Shown here in pieces: positions 34,626 to 43,924 of a stretch of 64,000 nucleotides of DNA (the stretch's first letter is position 1; each line of letters begins with the position of its first letter). Under the pieces are notes generated by a model, which worked only from the letters and a program-made list of their open reading frames with translations, did not search any database and was not told the origin of the DNA. The stretch covers positions 372,001 to 436,000 of the forward strand of contig NZ_PDNZ01000001.1 of the NCBI RefSeq assembly GCF_003182595.1, read 5' to 3'. Made by a program: the position numbers and the translations under genes. This stretch comes from Prosthecochloris marina. Lineage in GTDB: Bacteria; Bacteroidota; Chlorobiia; Chlorobiales; Chlorobiaceae.

Positions 34626-35693
34626 TCAGGCTTCTGCATTTGAAGAGACAGCATGAAGCTTCATTGCGCCTTCCCGCAAGAGTTTCACCGTCTCTTCCCA
34701 GGAAATACAGGCGTCGGTGATTGAAACGCCGTACTGTAAGCCGGCCGGATTGTCAGGGAACGGTTGGTTACCGCAGAACAGGTTGCTTTCCATCATAACC
34801 CCCAGAATGCTTAAAGTACCGCTCACACGTTGCTCGATAATACTGTTCCATACTTTTGACTGCTGCTCATGTTTTTTACCCGAATTTGCATGGCTGCAAT
34901 CAACCAAAAGATTTTTTGAAAGTTCCGCCTTTTCAAGACGCCGTTCAGCATCCGCTATATTATCGGCATCATAATTCGGGCGTCCGGAACCACCTCGCAG
35001 CACCATGTGCCCAAACGGGTTACCGGTCGTCGTGATAACACTGCTGTATCCGTCAGGATCGATTCCCAGAAAACTGTGTGAGTGCATCGCCGAACGTATT
35101 GCATCTATTGCAACCTGAACCCGGCCGTCGGTTGAATTCTTGAACCCGACGGGCATCGAAAGCCCGCTTGCCATTTGACGATGAGTCTGTGATTCGATTG
35201 TTCTTGCACCGATTGCAGCCCAACTCACAAGATCGGCAACATACTGAGGCGTAAAAGGATCGAGGAATTCGGTTGCAGCCGGTAAGCCGAGCGCATTGAT
35301 ATCAAACAAAAGTTTCCGGGCATAATAAAGCCCATGCTCGATATCGAAAGACCCGTCAAGGTGAGGATCGTTGATAAAACCTTTCCAACCGATCGTTGTT
35401 CTGGGTTTTTCAAAGTATACCCGCATGATAATGCAGAGATCGTCTTTCAGCTCTTCACGCAACCCCTTCAATCTGCGGGCATATTCCATGGCCGCGTTGA
35501 TATCATGGATAGAACAGGGCCCCACGATTACCAGAAGCCTTGAATCTTTACCGGTTAAAATGCTCTCCACCTCTTGGCGCCCCTGAACAACCGTATCGGC
35601 AACCTCTCCGGTTACCTGGAGTTTATCTTTGAGATTACGTGGAGTCGTTAACCGTGCAATATTGGAAACTCGTATATCTTGTAACCTGTGCAT
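34626..35693 (-). CDS. aroG: 3-deoxy-7-phosphoheptulonate (DAHP) synthase, type I alpha
   Basis: 355 aa, full length. Blocks [57 protein letters not shown] and [12 protein letters not shown] contain the metal and PEP ligands of the AroFGH family. It catalyses the first step of the shikimate pathway from PEP and erythrose 4-phosphate. Residue-level feedback specificity cannot be read with confidence, so aroG is a family symbol. ATG at 35693. Confidence 0.93.
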   Translation of the reverse strand: MHRLQDIRVSNIARLTTPRNLKDKLQVTGEVADTVVQGRQEVESILTGKDSRLLVIVGPCSIHDINAAMEYARRLKGLREELKDDLCIIMRVYFEKPRTTIGWKGFINDPHLDGSFDIEHGLYYARKLLFDINALGLPAATEFLDPFTPQYVADLVSWAAIGARTIESQTHRQMASGLSMPVGFKNSTDGRVQVAIDAIRSAMHSHSFLGIDPDGYSSVITTTGNPFGHMVLRGGSGRPNYDADNIADAERRLEKAELSKNLLVDCSHANSGKKHEQQSKVWNSIIEQRVSGTLSILGVMMESNLFCGNQPFPDNPAGLQYGVSITDACISWEETVKLLREGAMKLHAVSSNAEA

Positions 35694-36136
35694 TGGCTAT
35701 ACAAAAAAAATCTAACGTGTGTCATGGAAGCAACCTGCTACCTAGAAGCAGGGCTTGCAACAACAATTTTATGAAACTGCCTGTGATAGCAAGGAAGATA
35801 AAAAAACTCAGTAATAAATAATCATCTACAAGAATAATAAATTCCGACCCTTCCACCCTTTGGACCGTCGTTATCGTCGGGTAAGGCAAATGCTTTTCCG
35901 AACCCGCTCCCTGTCAATAAACTCAAGAAAAATCCTTTTGCCCTGCATATGTCATAGAGATTTTACATTACCGAAGGATACAAACGCGCAACGTGTTTGA
36001 TGAGAGGGAAAAAGCGCTCCCTGCCGGCCGAACTCTTTGCTGTTATGAAGTCCAATGATTTCATAACAAGTTTTTTTCTTACGTACATTGTTTTGCTGAG
36101 AACATTTTTCCGGGCAGATCAAGAAAGCGCAGAACG
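35694..36136. other. Intergenic region with an orphan terminator
   Basis: About 440 bases between divergent genes. No protein gene is convincing. A strong plus-strand terminator at 36041-36077 has no gene upstream of it on that strand, so a short non-coding transcript between roughly 35820 and 36077 is possible. Confidence 0.45.
36041..36077 (+). terminator. Orphan Rho-independent terminator
   Basis: TGTTATGAA (36041-36049) and TTCATAACA (36060-36068) form a 9-bp perfect stem with a 10-base loop, then AG and seven T residues. It ends 59 bases before the histidine kinase gene. Confidence 0.75.
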
Positions 36137-37462
36137 ATGAACTTGAAAATCAAACCTTACAGGGTTCCTGTGTTTTTTTTCATCCTCGCACTTCTTGGAT
36201 TAACCTGGTGGTCTTTCGGGGTACGCCAAAATGCTGACGAAATCAGACGCAAAGGCCAACATCAGATTGTTTCGGGCCTTTTTAACATTGCGGAAAGCAT
36301 CATCTATGAAGTTGATCGAAACAATAATTTTCAATACAACCACATGATGGTTACTCTGGAAAAACTCGTCAGTGGCTCGCCATTGACATTCATTTTCCTC
36401 GAACAAGATGGTAAACGTGTTTTCCAAACGTCCGGAGCACCAGCAACCCTGAGTCTCCCCTCCACCGAAGGAGAGCAATTCGAAGAAAACCACTTTTTAT
36501 TCTGGCACAAAACAAAAATATTCAACGACCCCACCTTCACATCGACACCTCAACCGGCAATCGAGGACATTGAAAAAAGCCATTCCTTGAATGAGCAGAG
36601 ATACCGGACCTTGGTCATGGGTGGAGAATTTGTCAGGGACAAGCAAGAGTATGCAGAGGCTCTGGGCAGAATGTACTTCACCCAACTTGTTGCATTTCTT
36701 TGTGTTGCCGCCGGCTTTATTGTCTGGTTCATGATGATCAGAAGCCGGCTGCTCACAGAACAACTCAAAGTGGAAAGAATTCGCTTAGCATATATTGAAG
36801 ATCTGGAATTCGGTGCCTCCGGCCTGGCTCACGAAACAAAAAATCCACTCGGAATAATTTCGGGCATTGCCCAACAGATCATTCGTGATCCGGCTATACC
36901 TGACAACAGCCGGAAAAAACTTGAACAAATTATAAATGAGGTGGACAAGACCACCGCACGTTTGGGCCATTTCCTGAACTTTGCCCGCCAAAAAAACGTG
37001 AAAACTGTAGCCCTCGACGCACAAAACATTATTGGCAAGGTAATTTCCGTGCTTCAAGCAGAGTTCGAGGAAGCTGGCGTTGCGCTGGAATCAGAATGTC
37101 CAGCGTTTCAGATTCTTGCTGACGAGGAAATGTTGCGGCAGATCCTTGTAAACCTTCTTTTAAACAGTCTTCAAGCCTCATCGAAAAACGGCATGGTCAC
37201 CGTAAAATTACAACGCAACAGGAAACACGCTGAACTTGTCGTAACAGATAATGGGTGCGGGATTTCACCGGAACTCCTCCCTAAAATTCACAAACCCTAT
37301 GTAACAGGCAGAACCGAAGGGCATGGCCTGGGAATGGCAATAGTTAAACGATATACTGACAACCTTAGATGGACAATATCGATCTCGTCGGAAATAAACG
37401 AAGGAACAACCGTAACCATTTCCGGCATAATGATTTTAAAAGTTCAGGGGCAAAATACATGA
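36137..37462 (+). CDS. Sensor histidine kinase (NtrB-like partner of the sigma-54 regulator)
   Basis: 441 aa. A first membrane helix (FFFILALLGLTWWSFGV, about residues 14-30), a periplasmic domain of about 150 residues, and a second helix (QLVAFLCVAAGFIVWFMMI, near 190-208) frame an extracytoplasmic sensor. The phospho-acceptor is H232 in GLAHETKNPLGIISGIA. N box LLLNSLQASSK, G1 DNGCGISPELLP and G2 GHGLGMAIVKRY complete the kinase. It should phosphorylate the regulator whose gene overlaps its stop codon by 4 bases. The signal is unknown; the nearby EF-hand gene might be a target or partner. Confidence 0.9.
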   Translation: MNLKIKPYRVPVFFFILALLGLTWWSFGVRQNADEIRRKGQHQIVSGLFNIAESIIYEVDRNNNFQYNHMMVTLEKLVSGSPLTFIFLEQDGKRVFQTSGAPATLSLPSTEGEQFEENHFLFWHKTKIFNDPTFTSTPQPAIEDIEKSHSLNEQRYRTLVMGGEFVRDKQEYAEALGRMYFTQLVAFLCVAAGFIVWFMMIRSRLLTEQLKVERIRLAYIEDLEFGASGLAHETKNPLGIISGIAQQIIRDPAIPDNSRKKLEQIINEVDKTTARLGHFLNFARQKNVKTVALDAQNIIGKVISVLQAEFEEAGVALESECPAFQILADEEMLRQILVNLLLNSLQASSKNGMVTVKLQRNRKHAELVVTDNGCGISPELLPKIHKPYVTGRTEGHGLGMAIVKRYTDNLRWTISISSEINEGTTVTISGIMILKVQGQNT

Positions 37463-38799
37463 CCCATAAGATACTCGTTGTCGATGATGAAACACGTTAT
37501 CGAGGCCTGTACCGACAGGTCCTCGAGTCAGTAGGCTTTTCAACCCTTGAAGCCACCTGTGTTAAAGAGGCTCTTGAAATCATTCAAAACGAACCTCCTT
37601 CGCTCATCATCTCCGATGTCCGCATGCCTGATGCAAGCGGCCTCGAGTTGCTTCGGACAACCAGAGAAAAGCATATCGCTCTTCCGTTTCTTCTTGTAAC
37701 AGCATATGCAGATGTCAACGAAGCCGTAAAGGCCATGAAGCTCGGAGCGGTCGATTATCTATCCAAACCGGTTGATCTGGATGAACTCGTCACGGCTGTT
37801 CAGGACGCTCTCAGCATCAAAGCTGCAAAGCCGGAAATCATTATTCCTCAAGAAAAACTCGATGGAGTCATAGCTTACAGCTCAGCGATGCTCAACATCC
37901 TTCATGATGCTTACCGAATCGCTGCCAGTGATGCAAACGTTCTCATTATGGGTGAAAGCGGCGTTGGCAAAGAAGTGCTGTCCCATTTCATACATAAATG
38001 CAGCCCTCGACACAACAGACCGATGGTGGCAGTAAACTGTGCAGCTATTCCAAGCACACTTCTTGCAAGCGAAATGTTCGGGCATGAAAAAGGTTCTTTC
38101 ACCGGTGCAGAAAAAAAACGTCAGGGACGCTTTCGTGAAGTCAGCGGCGGAACTTTGCTGCTCGACGAAATTGGCGATATGCCTCTGGAACTTCAGCCGG
38201 CGTTTTTACGCACTATAGAAACCGGACGTATAGTACCTATCGGTAGCGATAAAGAAATAGCAGTAAATTTTCGCCTTCTTGCCGCGACAAACCGGAATCT
38301 GGTTCAAGATGTCAAGCAGGGTCGTTTCCGGAAAGACCTTTACTATCGTCTCAATGTCATTGCCATTACAATCCCACCACTGCGTGAACGCAAAGAAGAC
38401 ATTCTCCCCCTCGCCCGCTTTTTCCTCAATCGCGGTCACGCCGAAACAAAAAGATTATCAAGAGAAGCAAGCAATATTCTCGGTTCCTACCATTGGCCAG
38501 GAAACGTGCGGGAGCTTGCAAATGCCATGGAACATGCCAGGCTTCTTTGTCAAACTGATATTATTGTGCCCGAGCATCTCCCCCCGACAATCCGAAACTT
38601 TATTGCATCCCATACTGAAGAAACAACCCAAAAAGCTGTTCCGGAGAAAAAAATCATCAAAACGCTCGAGGAAATCGAGATCGAAAGCATAAAACAAGCG
38701 CTCGAGCTCTCCGGTGGAAACCGCACACGTGCAGCAAAGCTCTTGGGAATAACCCGAAGAGGTTTCATCTACAAACTCAAACGTTTCGGCATGACCTGA
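37459..38799 (+). CDS. Sigma-54-dependent response regulator (NtrC family)
   Basis: 446 aa from the ATG at 37459, overlapping the kinase stop. Receiver domain: KILVVDDETR, phospho-acceptor D53 in IISDVRMPD, K-loop LSKPVDLDEL. AAA+ domain: Walker A GESGVGKE, sigma-54 contact loop GSFTGA (GAFTGA variant with Ser), Walker B GTLLLDEIGD, and arginine finger region FRKDLYYRLNV. C-terminal Fis-type HTH: LELSGGNRTRAAKLLGITRRGFIYKLKRFG. It activates sigma-54 promoters. Palindromic sites and a -24/-12-like promoter lie immediately downstream, before the EF-hand gene. Confidence 0.94.
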   Translation: MTHKILVVDDETRYRGLYRQVLESVGFSTLEATCVKEALEIIQNEPPSLIISDVRMPDASGLELLRTTREKHIALPFLLVTAYADVNEAVKAMKLGAVDYLSKPVDLDELVTAVQDALSIKAAKPEIIIPQEKLDGVIAYSSAMLNILHDAYRIAASDANVLIMGESGVGKEVLSHFIHKCSPRHNRPMVAVNCAAIPSTLLASEMFGHEKGSFTGAEKKRQGRFREVSGGTLLLDEIGDMPLELQPAFLRTIETGRIVPIGSDKEIAVNFRLLAATNRNLVQDVKQGRFRKDLYYRLNVIAITIPPLRERKEDILPLARFFLNRGHAETKRLSREASNILGSYHWPGNVRELANAMEHARLLCQTDIIVPEHLPPTIRNFIASHTEETTQKAVPEKKIIKTLEEIEIESIKQALELSGGNRTRAAKLLGITRRGFIYKLKRFGMT

Positions 38800-38862
38800 G
38801 GCATATCTTTCAATTCGTGTTGACCCCGCGAAGTGTTTCTTACTTTCTCCCGCTGTAACATC

Positions 38863-38927
38863 TTTTCACACCGGCACACCTTTTCGCGTGAAATTTTTTC
38901 ACACCCGCCCTCTTTTCAAAGCGTGAA
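38863..38927. promoter_or_regulatory. Clustered TTTCAC/GTGAAA dyads, putative enhancer
   Basis: A perfect palindrome GTGAAA-TTT-TTTCAC spans 38888-38902. It is flanked by TTTTCAC (38863-38869) and GCGTGAA (38921-38927), giving two larger TTCAC...GTGAA dyads. The position, about 100-160 bases upstream of the candidate -24/-12 promoter, is typical for NtrC-family activator sites. Confidence 0.55.
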
Positions 38928-39019
38928 CCCCTACGTACCGAAAGAAACCGGCAGGCAGCGTGTAGCGTTGTATAGCCTTTTTACGTTTATTCGGTAATTC
39001 TGCTGCTTTTTGTCAAAAC

Positions 39020-39034
39020 TGGCACATAACTTGA
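39020..39034 (+). promoter_or_regulatory. Candidate sigma-54 (-24/-12) promoter
   Basis: TGGCAC-N5-TTGA matches the consensus TGGCAC-N5-TTGC at all but the last base, with correct spacing. It would start transcription about 80 bases before the EF-hand gene. The adjacent NtrC-type regulator supports it. Confidence 0.6.
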
Positions 39035-39125
39035 TCAAACACATGTGAACTGAAAAATAACTGGTCAGTGACAGTCTTTGCACACCTGACTATAAAACAA
39101 AACACTAACGATAAAGGAGATCACG

Positions 39126-39563
39126 ATGAAACATTTTTTCGGCTTACTCTGTGCATTTCTGTTATTTTCAAGAGTTGCCCCGGCCTCTGCTGAAAAACAA
39201 AGCGAGGAAGACAGGGTTCTCGGTCCCGCATTTATAGCAAAATTCGATACGAACAAGGACGGCAAGGTATCCATGTCGGAGTTTCCCGAAACAAGTGAGC
39301 CTTTTCCCGACTTTTATAGACTTGACAAAAACAGGGACGGTTATATCGACAAAGATGAGGTTCCGACACAACCGGCGCCGTCTTTTGAAAACACTTCTTT
39401 CCTGGCAACATTCGATACAGACAACGACGGCAAGATATCTATGTCAGAATTTCCTGAAAGCGACGCACATTTTCGGGAGTTTGACAAAAATAATAACGGC
39501 TATATTGAAGAAAACGAAATTCCGACACAGCCACCCCCTCAACTTCAAATAGGCAGACCATAA
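39126..39563 (+). CDS. Exported protein with four EF-hands
   Basis: 145 aa. The signal peptide MKHFFGLLCAFLLFSRVAPA is cleaved near ASA-EK. Four canonical 12-residue calcium loops follow: residues 41-52 (DTNKDGKVSMSE), 67-78 (DKNRDGYIDKDE), 97-108 (DTDNDGKISMSE) and 120-131 (DKNNNGYIEENE). Loops 1-2 and 3-4 with their PTQP linkers are clearly an internal duplication. Probably a periplasmic or secreted calcium-binding protein. It is preceded by a ribosome site (GGAG) and a sigma-54-like promoter, next to a sigma-54 two-component system, which suggests regulated expression. Confidence 0.88.
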   Translation: MKHFFGLLCAFLLFSRVAPASAEKQSEEDRVLGPAFIAKFDTNKDGKVSMSEFPETSEPFPDFYRLDKNRDGYIDKDEVPTQPAPSFENTSFLATFDTDNDGKISMSEFPESDAHFREFDKNNNGYIEENEIPTQPPPQLQIGRP

Positions 39564-39620
39564 ATTGAACACACGTCCGGGAAAAACGTAAATCAAGCGC
39601 ATTTTTTTCCAGCTATACCT

Positions 39621-39669
39621 ATCCGGAATTCCAGTTTGATTGATTCCAGCAGTATCCGGGATTCCGGAT
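39621..39669. repeat. 9-bp inverted repeat
   Basis: ATCCGGAAT (39621-39629) and ATTCCGGAT (39661-39669) are perfect inverted copies 31 bases apart, in the gap after the EF-hand gene. Similar in core to the REP-like CCGGA palindromes elsewhere. Confidence 0.5.
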
Positions 39670-39749
39670 TGCGGCGGAAACAAGCCGAAAAACTTGTATA
39701 ACCTCGTTACCACTAATGACTTTATTCTATATAATGAAAGGTCTTTCAA

Positions 39750-40394
39750 ATGGAAATCATCAAAACTCGCGACCTGCGTAAGGTGTACAACATTGGGGAT
39801 GTTTGCGTTGTCGCACTCAAAAACAACTCATTCATTACAAACCCCGATGCAGCCGTAGAAGCTTCGGCTTCCCAGCAAAAAAACCTGATAAGTATTTTAG
39901 GATGTATCGTGCAGTCCGATTCAGAACAACACTGGTTCAGCGCTGAATGTTTTTCAGTCCTTTCAAACGAACAGAGAGATCAGGCCAAAGAACAAGCCCA
40001 TATGCTTGTCTTTCTCAAATTCCACTTGCTTCGAAACGCAAGCTCTCCTGAGAAGTTCTTAATGCCCTTGCTGCAGCCAACCATCCCCGACGATGTTTTG
40101 CGTAAAAGGGCTACAGAGTTGATAGTGCAGCTCGGCCTCGAAAAAAAAACAACAACAACATCTTCCCTGCTTTCTGAAAATCAAGTGCTGGGCTCAATGG
40201 ACAATGATCAAAAAACAACGGTCATTTCCGATGAAAGAGGTGAGATTCCAGAGCTGTTTCAAACCCTAAACACAGAGGGGAAAACGAAAATTTTTATATT
40301 CACCAAAGATCGATATGCAAACCGCCTCATCGGCGCAGGTAACGGAGCAGTTGAACCTGATTCTTCTACAGGCCCTCCATTGTGCCGAGAATAA
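39750..40394 (+). CDS. Degenerate ABC-ATPase homologue lacking all catalytic motifs
   Basis: 214 aa. The opening MEIIKTRDLRKVYNIGDVCVVAL is that of LolD/MacB-type ABC ATPases, with the A-loop Tyr kept. The scaffold continues recognisably: LISILGCIVQSDSEQHWF, LLRNASSPEKFLMPLL, ATELIVQLGLEKK and LFQTLNTEGKTKIFIFTKD. But Walker A is gone (region 33-45 reads DAAVEASASQQKN), the Q-loop Gln is Leu89, LSGGQ is LSENQ (141-145), about 15 residues after it are missing, Walker B ADEPTG is SDERGE, and the H-loop His is Lys186. The frame is nevertheless open. Either a late-stage decaying gene or a pseudo-ATPase with a binding role. No permease gene is near. Confidence 0.7.
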   Translation: MEIIKTRDLRKVYNIGDVCVVALKNNSFITNPDAAVEASASQQKNLISILGCIVQSDSEQHWFSAECFSVLSNEQRDQAKEQAHMLVFLKFHLLRNASSPEKFLMPLLQPTIPDDVLRKRATELIVQLGLEKKTTTTSSLLSENQVLGSMDNDQKTTVISDERGEIPELFQTLNTEGKTKIFIFTKDRYANRLIGAGNGAVEPDSSTGPPLCRE

Positions 40395-40456
40395 ATGAAA
40401 ACCGTATCAATCTTTTCTTGCTCTGTCGCTTCAACAGCGCTCATTGCGCCATAAAT

Positions 40457-40488
40457 ACCAAAACCTGCCTTGCGAGGCAGGTTTTGGT
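40457..40488. terminator. Bidirectional terminator between convergent genes
   Basis: ACCAAAACCTGCCT (40457-40470) and AGGCAGGTTTTGGT (40475-40488) form a 14-bp perfect stem with a TGCG loop, with A/T-rich outer ends on both strands. It lies between the pseudo-ABC gene and arsA, which converge on it. Confidence 0.75.
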
Positions 40489-40513
40489 AATAAATCAAAG
40501 AACGTAGGAAAAG

Positions 40514-41719
40514 TTACGCTTCTGCCTTTTCTTCTTCTTTGGCAAAATCAACAGTAAGCCATCCATCTTCAAAACTGGCTCCGGTTGATTCCAGGCCTGC
40601 AATGAAAATCGGCAATGCAACGATCTTTTGATAATCCCCGATCCTGATGGTGAGATCATCACCCATTTTAAGAATCTTGGGCTCAAAACCCATATCCTCC
40701 ATAAACGGAAGCTTAACCCTTACCTTGTAGTGACCATCATGTACTTTCTGGATATCGATCGGGTCTTCCTTGAAGAAAATCTCCGTCGGATTCTTATCAC
40801 CGTAGATTTTCTCTCCTACCTGCCGGAGCATATCAAGCCCTACGACTTCCTGATCAAACAGGGGAACCTGACCGATCGGAATCGGAGAAAACGCGTTATT
40901 AATCTGCTGGATGTAGTTCTGCTGAATGTTTCGCCATTTCTTGAAATAAGGATCCTGAGTCTGATCAGGCATGACCCTGTTGATGGTGATACTGTCTACA
41001 GTAATTCCATACAGATTGAGATACGTAAGAGCTCTCATGGACTCTTTGATAACCATCTTTTCAGGGTTCATCACAAGGCGAACCGTTGATTTTGAGCCAT
41101 CAGCGAGAAGCTCGATAATCCCCTCGGTAGAAGAAAACAGGTTGTCCACCTTTTCATACACTTCTTTAGGAGCAACCATGTTGTCTATTTTCTTCACTTT
41201 TTTGGACAATGGCCTGATCACCGGACTTACCATATATTTTTCGACGTTGCGGATAAATTTTATAAACCAGCCGAATGTTTCAGGCAAAGACAAAAGGCGA
41301 AGTGTTTCACCCGTCGGCGCACAGTCAACAACGAGTAGATCGTAATCGACCTGCTCTTCGTTATAGCGTTTGATATAAGACAGGGAAAAAAGCTCCTCCA
41401 TGCCGGGTAACACACCCATTTCTTCTGCATATATACCTTCAACCCCTCTCGATTCCATAAGCTGGGCGAAATGCTCACGGACAACGTCCCAGTTAAGATT
41501 GAGATCGCCAAAAACGCTGACTTCCTGTCCCCAGAGATTTTCAGCAACCTTGACCGGAGAAGGTCCAAGTTTTACATCGAGTGAATCACCGAGGCTGTGT
41601 GCAGGGTCCGTTGACATGATCAACGTCTTAAAACCCAAATCAGCAGCTTTTAACGCCGTTGCAGCGGCAACAGAAGTTTTACCTACTCCTCCCTTACCCG
41701 TAAAAATAATATTTCGCAT
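40514..41719 (-). CDS. ArsA/Get3-type ATPase with HSP20-like C-terminal domain
   Basis: 401 aa. The deviant Walker A is [18 protein letters not shown] (residues 6-23). Switch I is [12 protein letters not shown], Walker B/switch II is [16 protein letters not shown], and [15 protein letters not shown] is conserved in the family. The last 85 residues ([37 protein letters not shown]) form the alpha-crystallin/HSP20-like domain added to many bacterial ArsA proteins. Named for the arsenite pump ATPase, but no arsB is present. In green sulfur bacteria such proteins more likely target membrane or chlorosome-related clients (inference). ATG at 41719. Confidence 0.88.
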   Translation of the reverse strand: MRNIIFTGKGGVGKTSVAAATALKAADLGFKTLIMSTDPAHSLGDSLDVKLGPSPVKVAENLWGQEVSVFGDLNLNWDVVREHFAQLMESRGVEGIYAEEMGVLPGMEELFSLSYIKRYNEEQVDYDLLVVDCAPTGETLRLLSLPETFGWFIKFIRNVEKYMVSPVIRPLSKKVKKIDNMVAPKEVYEKVDNLFSSTEGIIELLADGSKSTVRLVMNPEKMVIKESMRALTYLNLYGITVDSITINRVMPDQTQDPYFKKWRNIQQNYIQQINNAFSPIPIGQVPLFDQEVVGLDMLRQVGEKIYGDKNPTEIFFKEDPIDIQKVHDGHYKVRVKLPFMEDMGFEPKILKMGDDLTIRIGDYQKIVALPIFIAGLESTGASFEDGWLTVDFAKEEEKAEA

Positions 41720-41925
41720 ACGTTATTATTCTCTTTTAATGGAAATTAAAAAGCAGTTTCCCTTATCCCAAAAGCCACCGGTCCTATCATATTTCAAGCA
41801 AACTGTTTCAAAAAGGCTAAAGATAATAAAATTATCCTTTTTACATACATACAGAAGCTCTTGAAAACCGATTCTGCGAAAAAACCAGCTCATTCATGTA
41901 ACCAGACTGCGCAACAATCAAACCA

Positions 41926-43716
41926 TCAATTTATCTTGATTGTAAGCCGTTGTCCAGGATATATCGTACGTTTTCCGCCTAATTTGTTCCAAGAGACAAG
42001 TTGACTGACACTCACCCCATATTTCCTGGCTATAAGGCCAAGGCTTTCTCCCCTCCTGACTTTGTGAATTTTTGTCGGAGCAGAAAGTTTAAGTTTCTGA
42101 CCGGGATATATCGTGCGCTTCCGTCCAAGATTGTTCCAGGAAGCGAGTTTGCTCACACTGACACCGTACTTTCCGGCTATAAGACCAAGACTTTCACCGC
42201 GTTTCACCTTGTGATAACTTGGTTTTTTCGATGATGTCCGGGTGGAAACGCCATAAATCTTGAGCCTCTGACCGGGATATATCGTGCGTTTCCGCCCAAG
42301 ATTGTTCCAGGAAGCGAGCTTACTCACACTGACGCCGTACTTTCCGGCTATAAGACCAAGACTTTCACCGCGCTTCACCTTGTGATACACGACGGAAGAT
42401 TTTGCCGGACTCCCGGTTCCCGGTGTTCCGAACACCTTGAGCTTCTGTCCCGGATAAATCTTCGAACTTTTCAGGTTATTCCACCGTATAAGCTCACTGA
42501 CATAGCAGCGGTAGGTTCTGGCTATCGAGGCCAGCGTCTGACCGCGCCTTACGACATGTATGTTTTTTTTCTGCTTTTTGGGAGAAACAGCTTTGGGAGA
42601 AACCGCCTTCACTTCTCGAGCTTTTGCCAGCAAAGCCGCTCCGTCAAGTCCCTGACGGGTCTTGTGCGCGTAGATTTTCTTTTCTTTCCGGTTAAACTTG
42701 CCGAGATACTCTTTAGGAAGTTTCAAATAGTAAGGATTACCGGCACCTGCTGGAACAAGATTCAACTTGAACTGAGGATTGAGAAGCTGAAGATCCTCGA
42801 CAGAAACACCGATAACCTCGCTTACCTGATCGAAAGCAACAATCTCCGATACACGAACCGCCCCGATATCGTCATACGAGTACACTGGTTCAAGAGAACT
42901 GATATTGTGCTCACGGTAATAGTTCATGATATAGGTAACTGCAATAAAAGCAGGCACATATCCCCTGGTTTCCGAAGGAAGATGCGGCCAGATGGACCAG
43001 TAATCCCTGGCACCGCCCGATCGCCGAATCGCCTTGTTCACATTTCCGGCTCCGGAGTTGTAGGCGGCAAGCACAAGAAACCAGTCCCCATATATATTAT
43101 AAAGATCTCGCATGTGCCTGCATGCGGCGATGGTTGCTTTCTCCGGATCGAAACGGTCCTCGACAAAGGCTGACGACTCGAGACCATACATCTTTCCGGT
43201 TCCATAAATGAATTGCCAGAGCCCTTTCGCATTTGCCCGTGAAACCGCAGTCGGGTTGAGTGCCGACTCTACGATTGCCAGATACTTCAGCTCGAGAGGG
43301 ATATTGTACTGCCGGAGCTTTTTTTCGAAAAGAGGAAAATACATATCGGCCAAACCGAGAACCTTTGCGGTCAGCTTGCGCTTATCAACTGAATACAGCT
43401 TGATAAAGCCTTTGACATGGCTGTTATAAGCAAGCCTGAGTGGTGTTTGACGATTCAACCGGGCAATTCTTTCCGAATAGGTTTCATCGTCAAACTGCGG
43501 AATAAATGTAGCATGATACCCGTCAATACCACCGTCTTTCCACTTTTTGAATTTCCTGTCGCTGAAATATGTTGTCGTCACATAGCTGTCCAGCATTTCA
43601 GCCACCGCCGAGTCATCAGCAACATTACCTTTCTTGCCCGCAAAACTGTCGGAAAAAACAGCCGTTTGCAAAAGCAGCAGGACAGCCGGAAAAATATAGA
43701 AATGAGCGACTCTCAC
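41926..43716 (-). CDS. MltD-like lytic transglycosylase with four LysM repeats
   Basis: About 596 aa. The frame extends to a TTG at 43770, but a GTG at 43716 begins a proper signal peptide ([20 protein letters not shown], cleavage near SFA-GK), so I choose it; the start remains uncertain. The SLT catalytic domain has [17 protein letters not shown] (catalytic Glu), [17 protein letters not shown] and [15 protein letters not shown]. At the C-terminus are four LysM modules; the middle two are almost identical ([20 protein letters not shown]), a recent duplication visible in the DNA. It cleaves peptidoglycan in the periplasm. Confidence 0.88.
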   Translation of the reverse strand: MRVAHFYIFPAVLLLLQTAVFSDSFAGKKGNVADDSAVAEMLDSYVTTTYFSDRKFKKWKDGGIDGYHATFIPQFDDETYSERIARLNRQTPLRLAYNSHVKGFIKLYSVDKRKLTAKVLGLADMYFPLFEKKLRQYNIPLELKYLAIVESALNPTAVSRANAKGLWQFIYGTGKMYGLESSAFVEDRFDPEKATIAACRHMRDLYNIYGDWFLVLAAYNSGAGNVNKAIRRSGGARDYWSIWPHLPSETRGYVPAFIAVTYIMNYYREHNISSLEPVYSYDDIGAVRVSEIVAFDQVSEVIGVSVEDLQLLNPQFKLNLVPAGAGNPYYLKLPKEYLGKFNRKEKKIYAHKTRQGLDGAALLAKAREVKAVSPKAVSPKKQKKNIHVVRRGQTLASIARTYRCYVSELIRWNNLKSSKIYPGQKLKVFGTPGTGSPAKSSVVYHKVKRGESLGLIAGKYGVSVSKLASWNNLGRKRTIYPGQRLKIYGVSTRTSSKKPSYHKVKRGESLGLIAGKYGVSVSKLASWNNLGRKRTIYPGQKLKLSAPTKIHKVRRGESLGLIARKYGVSVSQLVSWNKLGGKRTIYPGQRLTIKIN

Positions 43717-43896
43717 GAACACCGTATCGTTAAGAAGGTTTGCAACAATTCCTGACACAGTACAACACAAGCATACGTTTTAAACATAAACACCCCTCTT
43801 CATTATTACAACCAGCTTGTTTGAACCATTACGATCTGCCCTACAGAACCGGTGACCGTTTCGCCTGTCTTCTCCTTCAAGTCATGCCGGCCCTCT

Positions 43897-43918
43897 CGGC
43901 TGCAACAGCCGGTTTTTT
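43897..43918 (+). terminator. Orphan plus-strand terminator
   Basis: CGGCTG-N3-CAGCCG followed by G and six T residues. Both flanking genes are on the minus strand, so this hairpin has no gene to terminate on the plus strand. It could end an antisense or small RNA, or be fortuitous. Confidence 0.5.
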
Positions 43919-43924
43919 CTTGAT

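Larger units (their letters stand above)
38800..39125. other. Regulatory intergenic region before the EF-hand gene
   Basis: About 325 bases. It holds the clustered TTCAC/GTGAA half-sites at 38863-38927 and a sigma-54-like promoter at 39020-39034, listed separately. Nothing else recognised. Confidence 0.5.

Noticed and set aside
42000..42560. Tandem repeats resembling a CRISPR-like array
   Set aside because: The repeated DNA is the coding sequence of near-identical LysM modules, with no spacers.
42001..43429. Long plus-strand open frames opposite the LysM transglycosylase
   Set aside because: Shadows of the repeated LysM coding sequence; no ribosome sites or protein-like composition.
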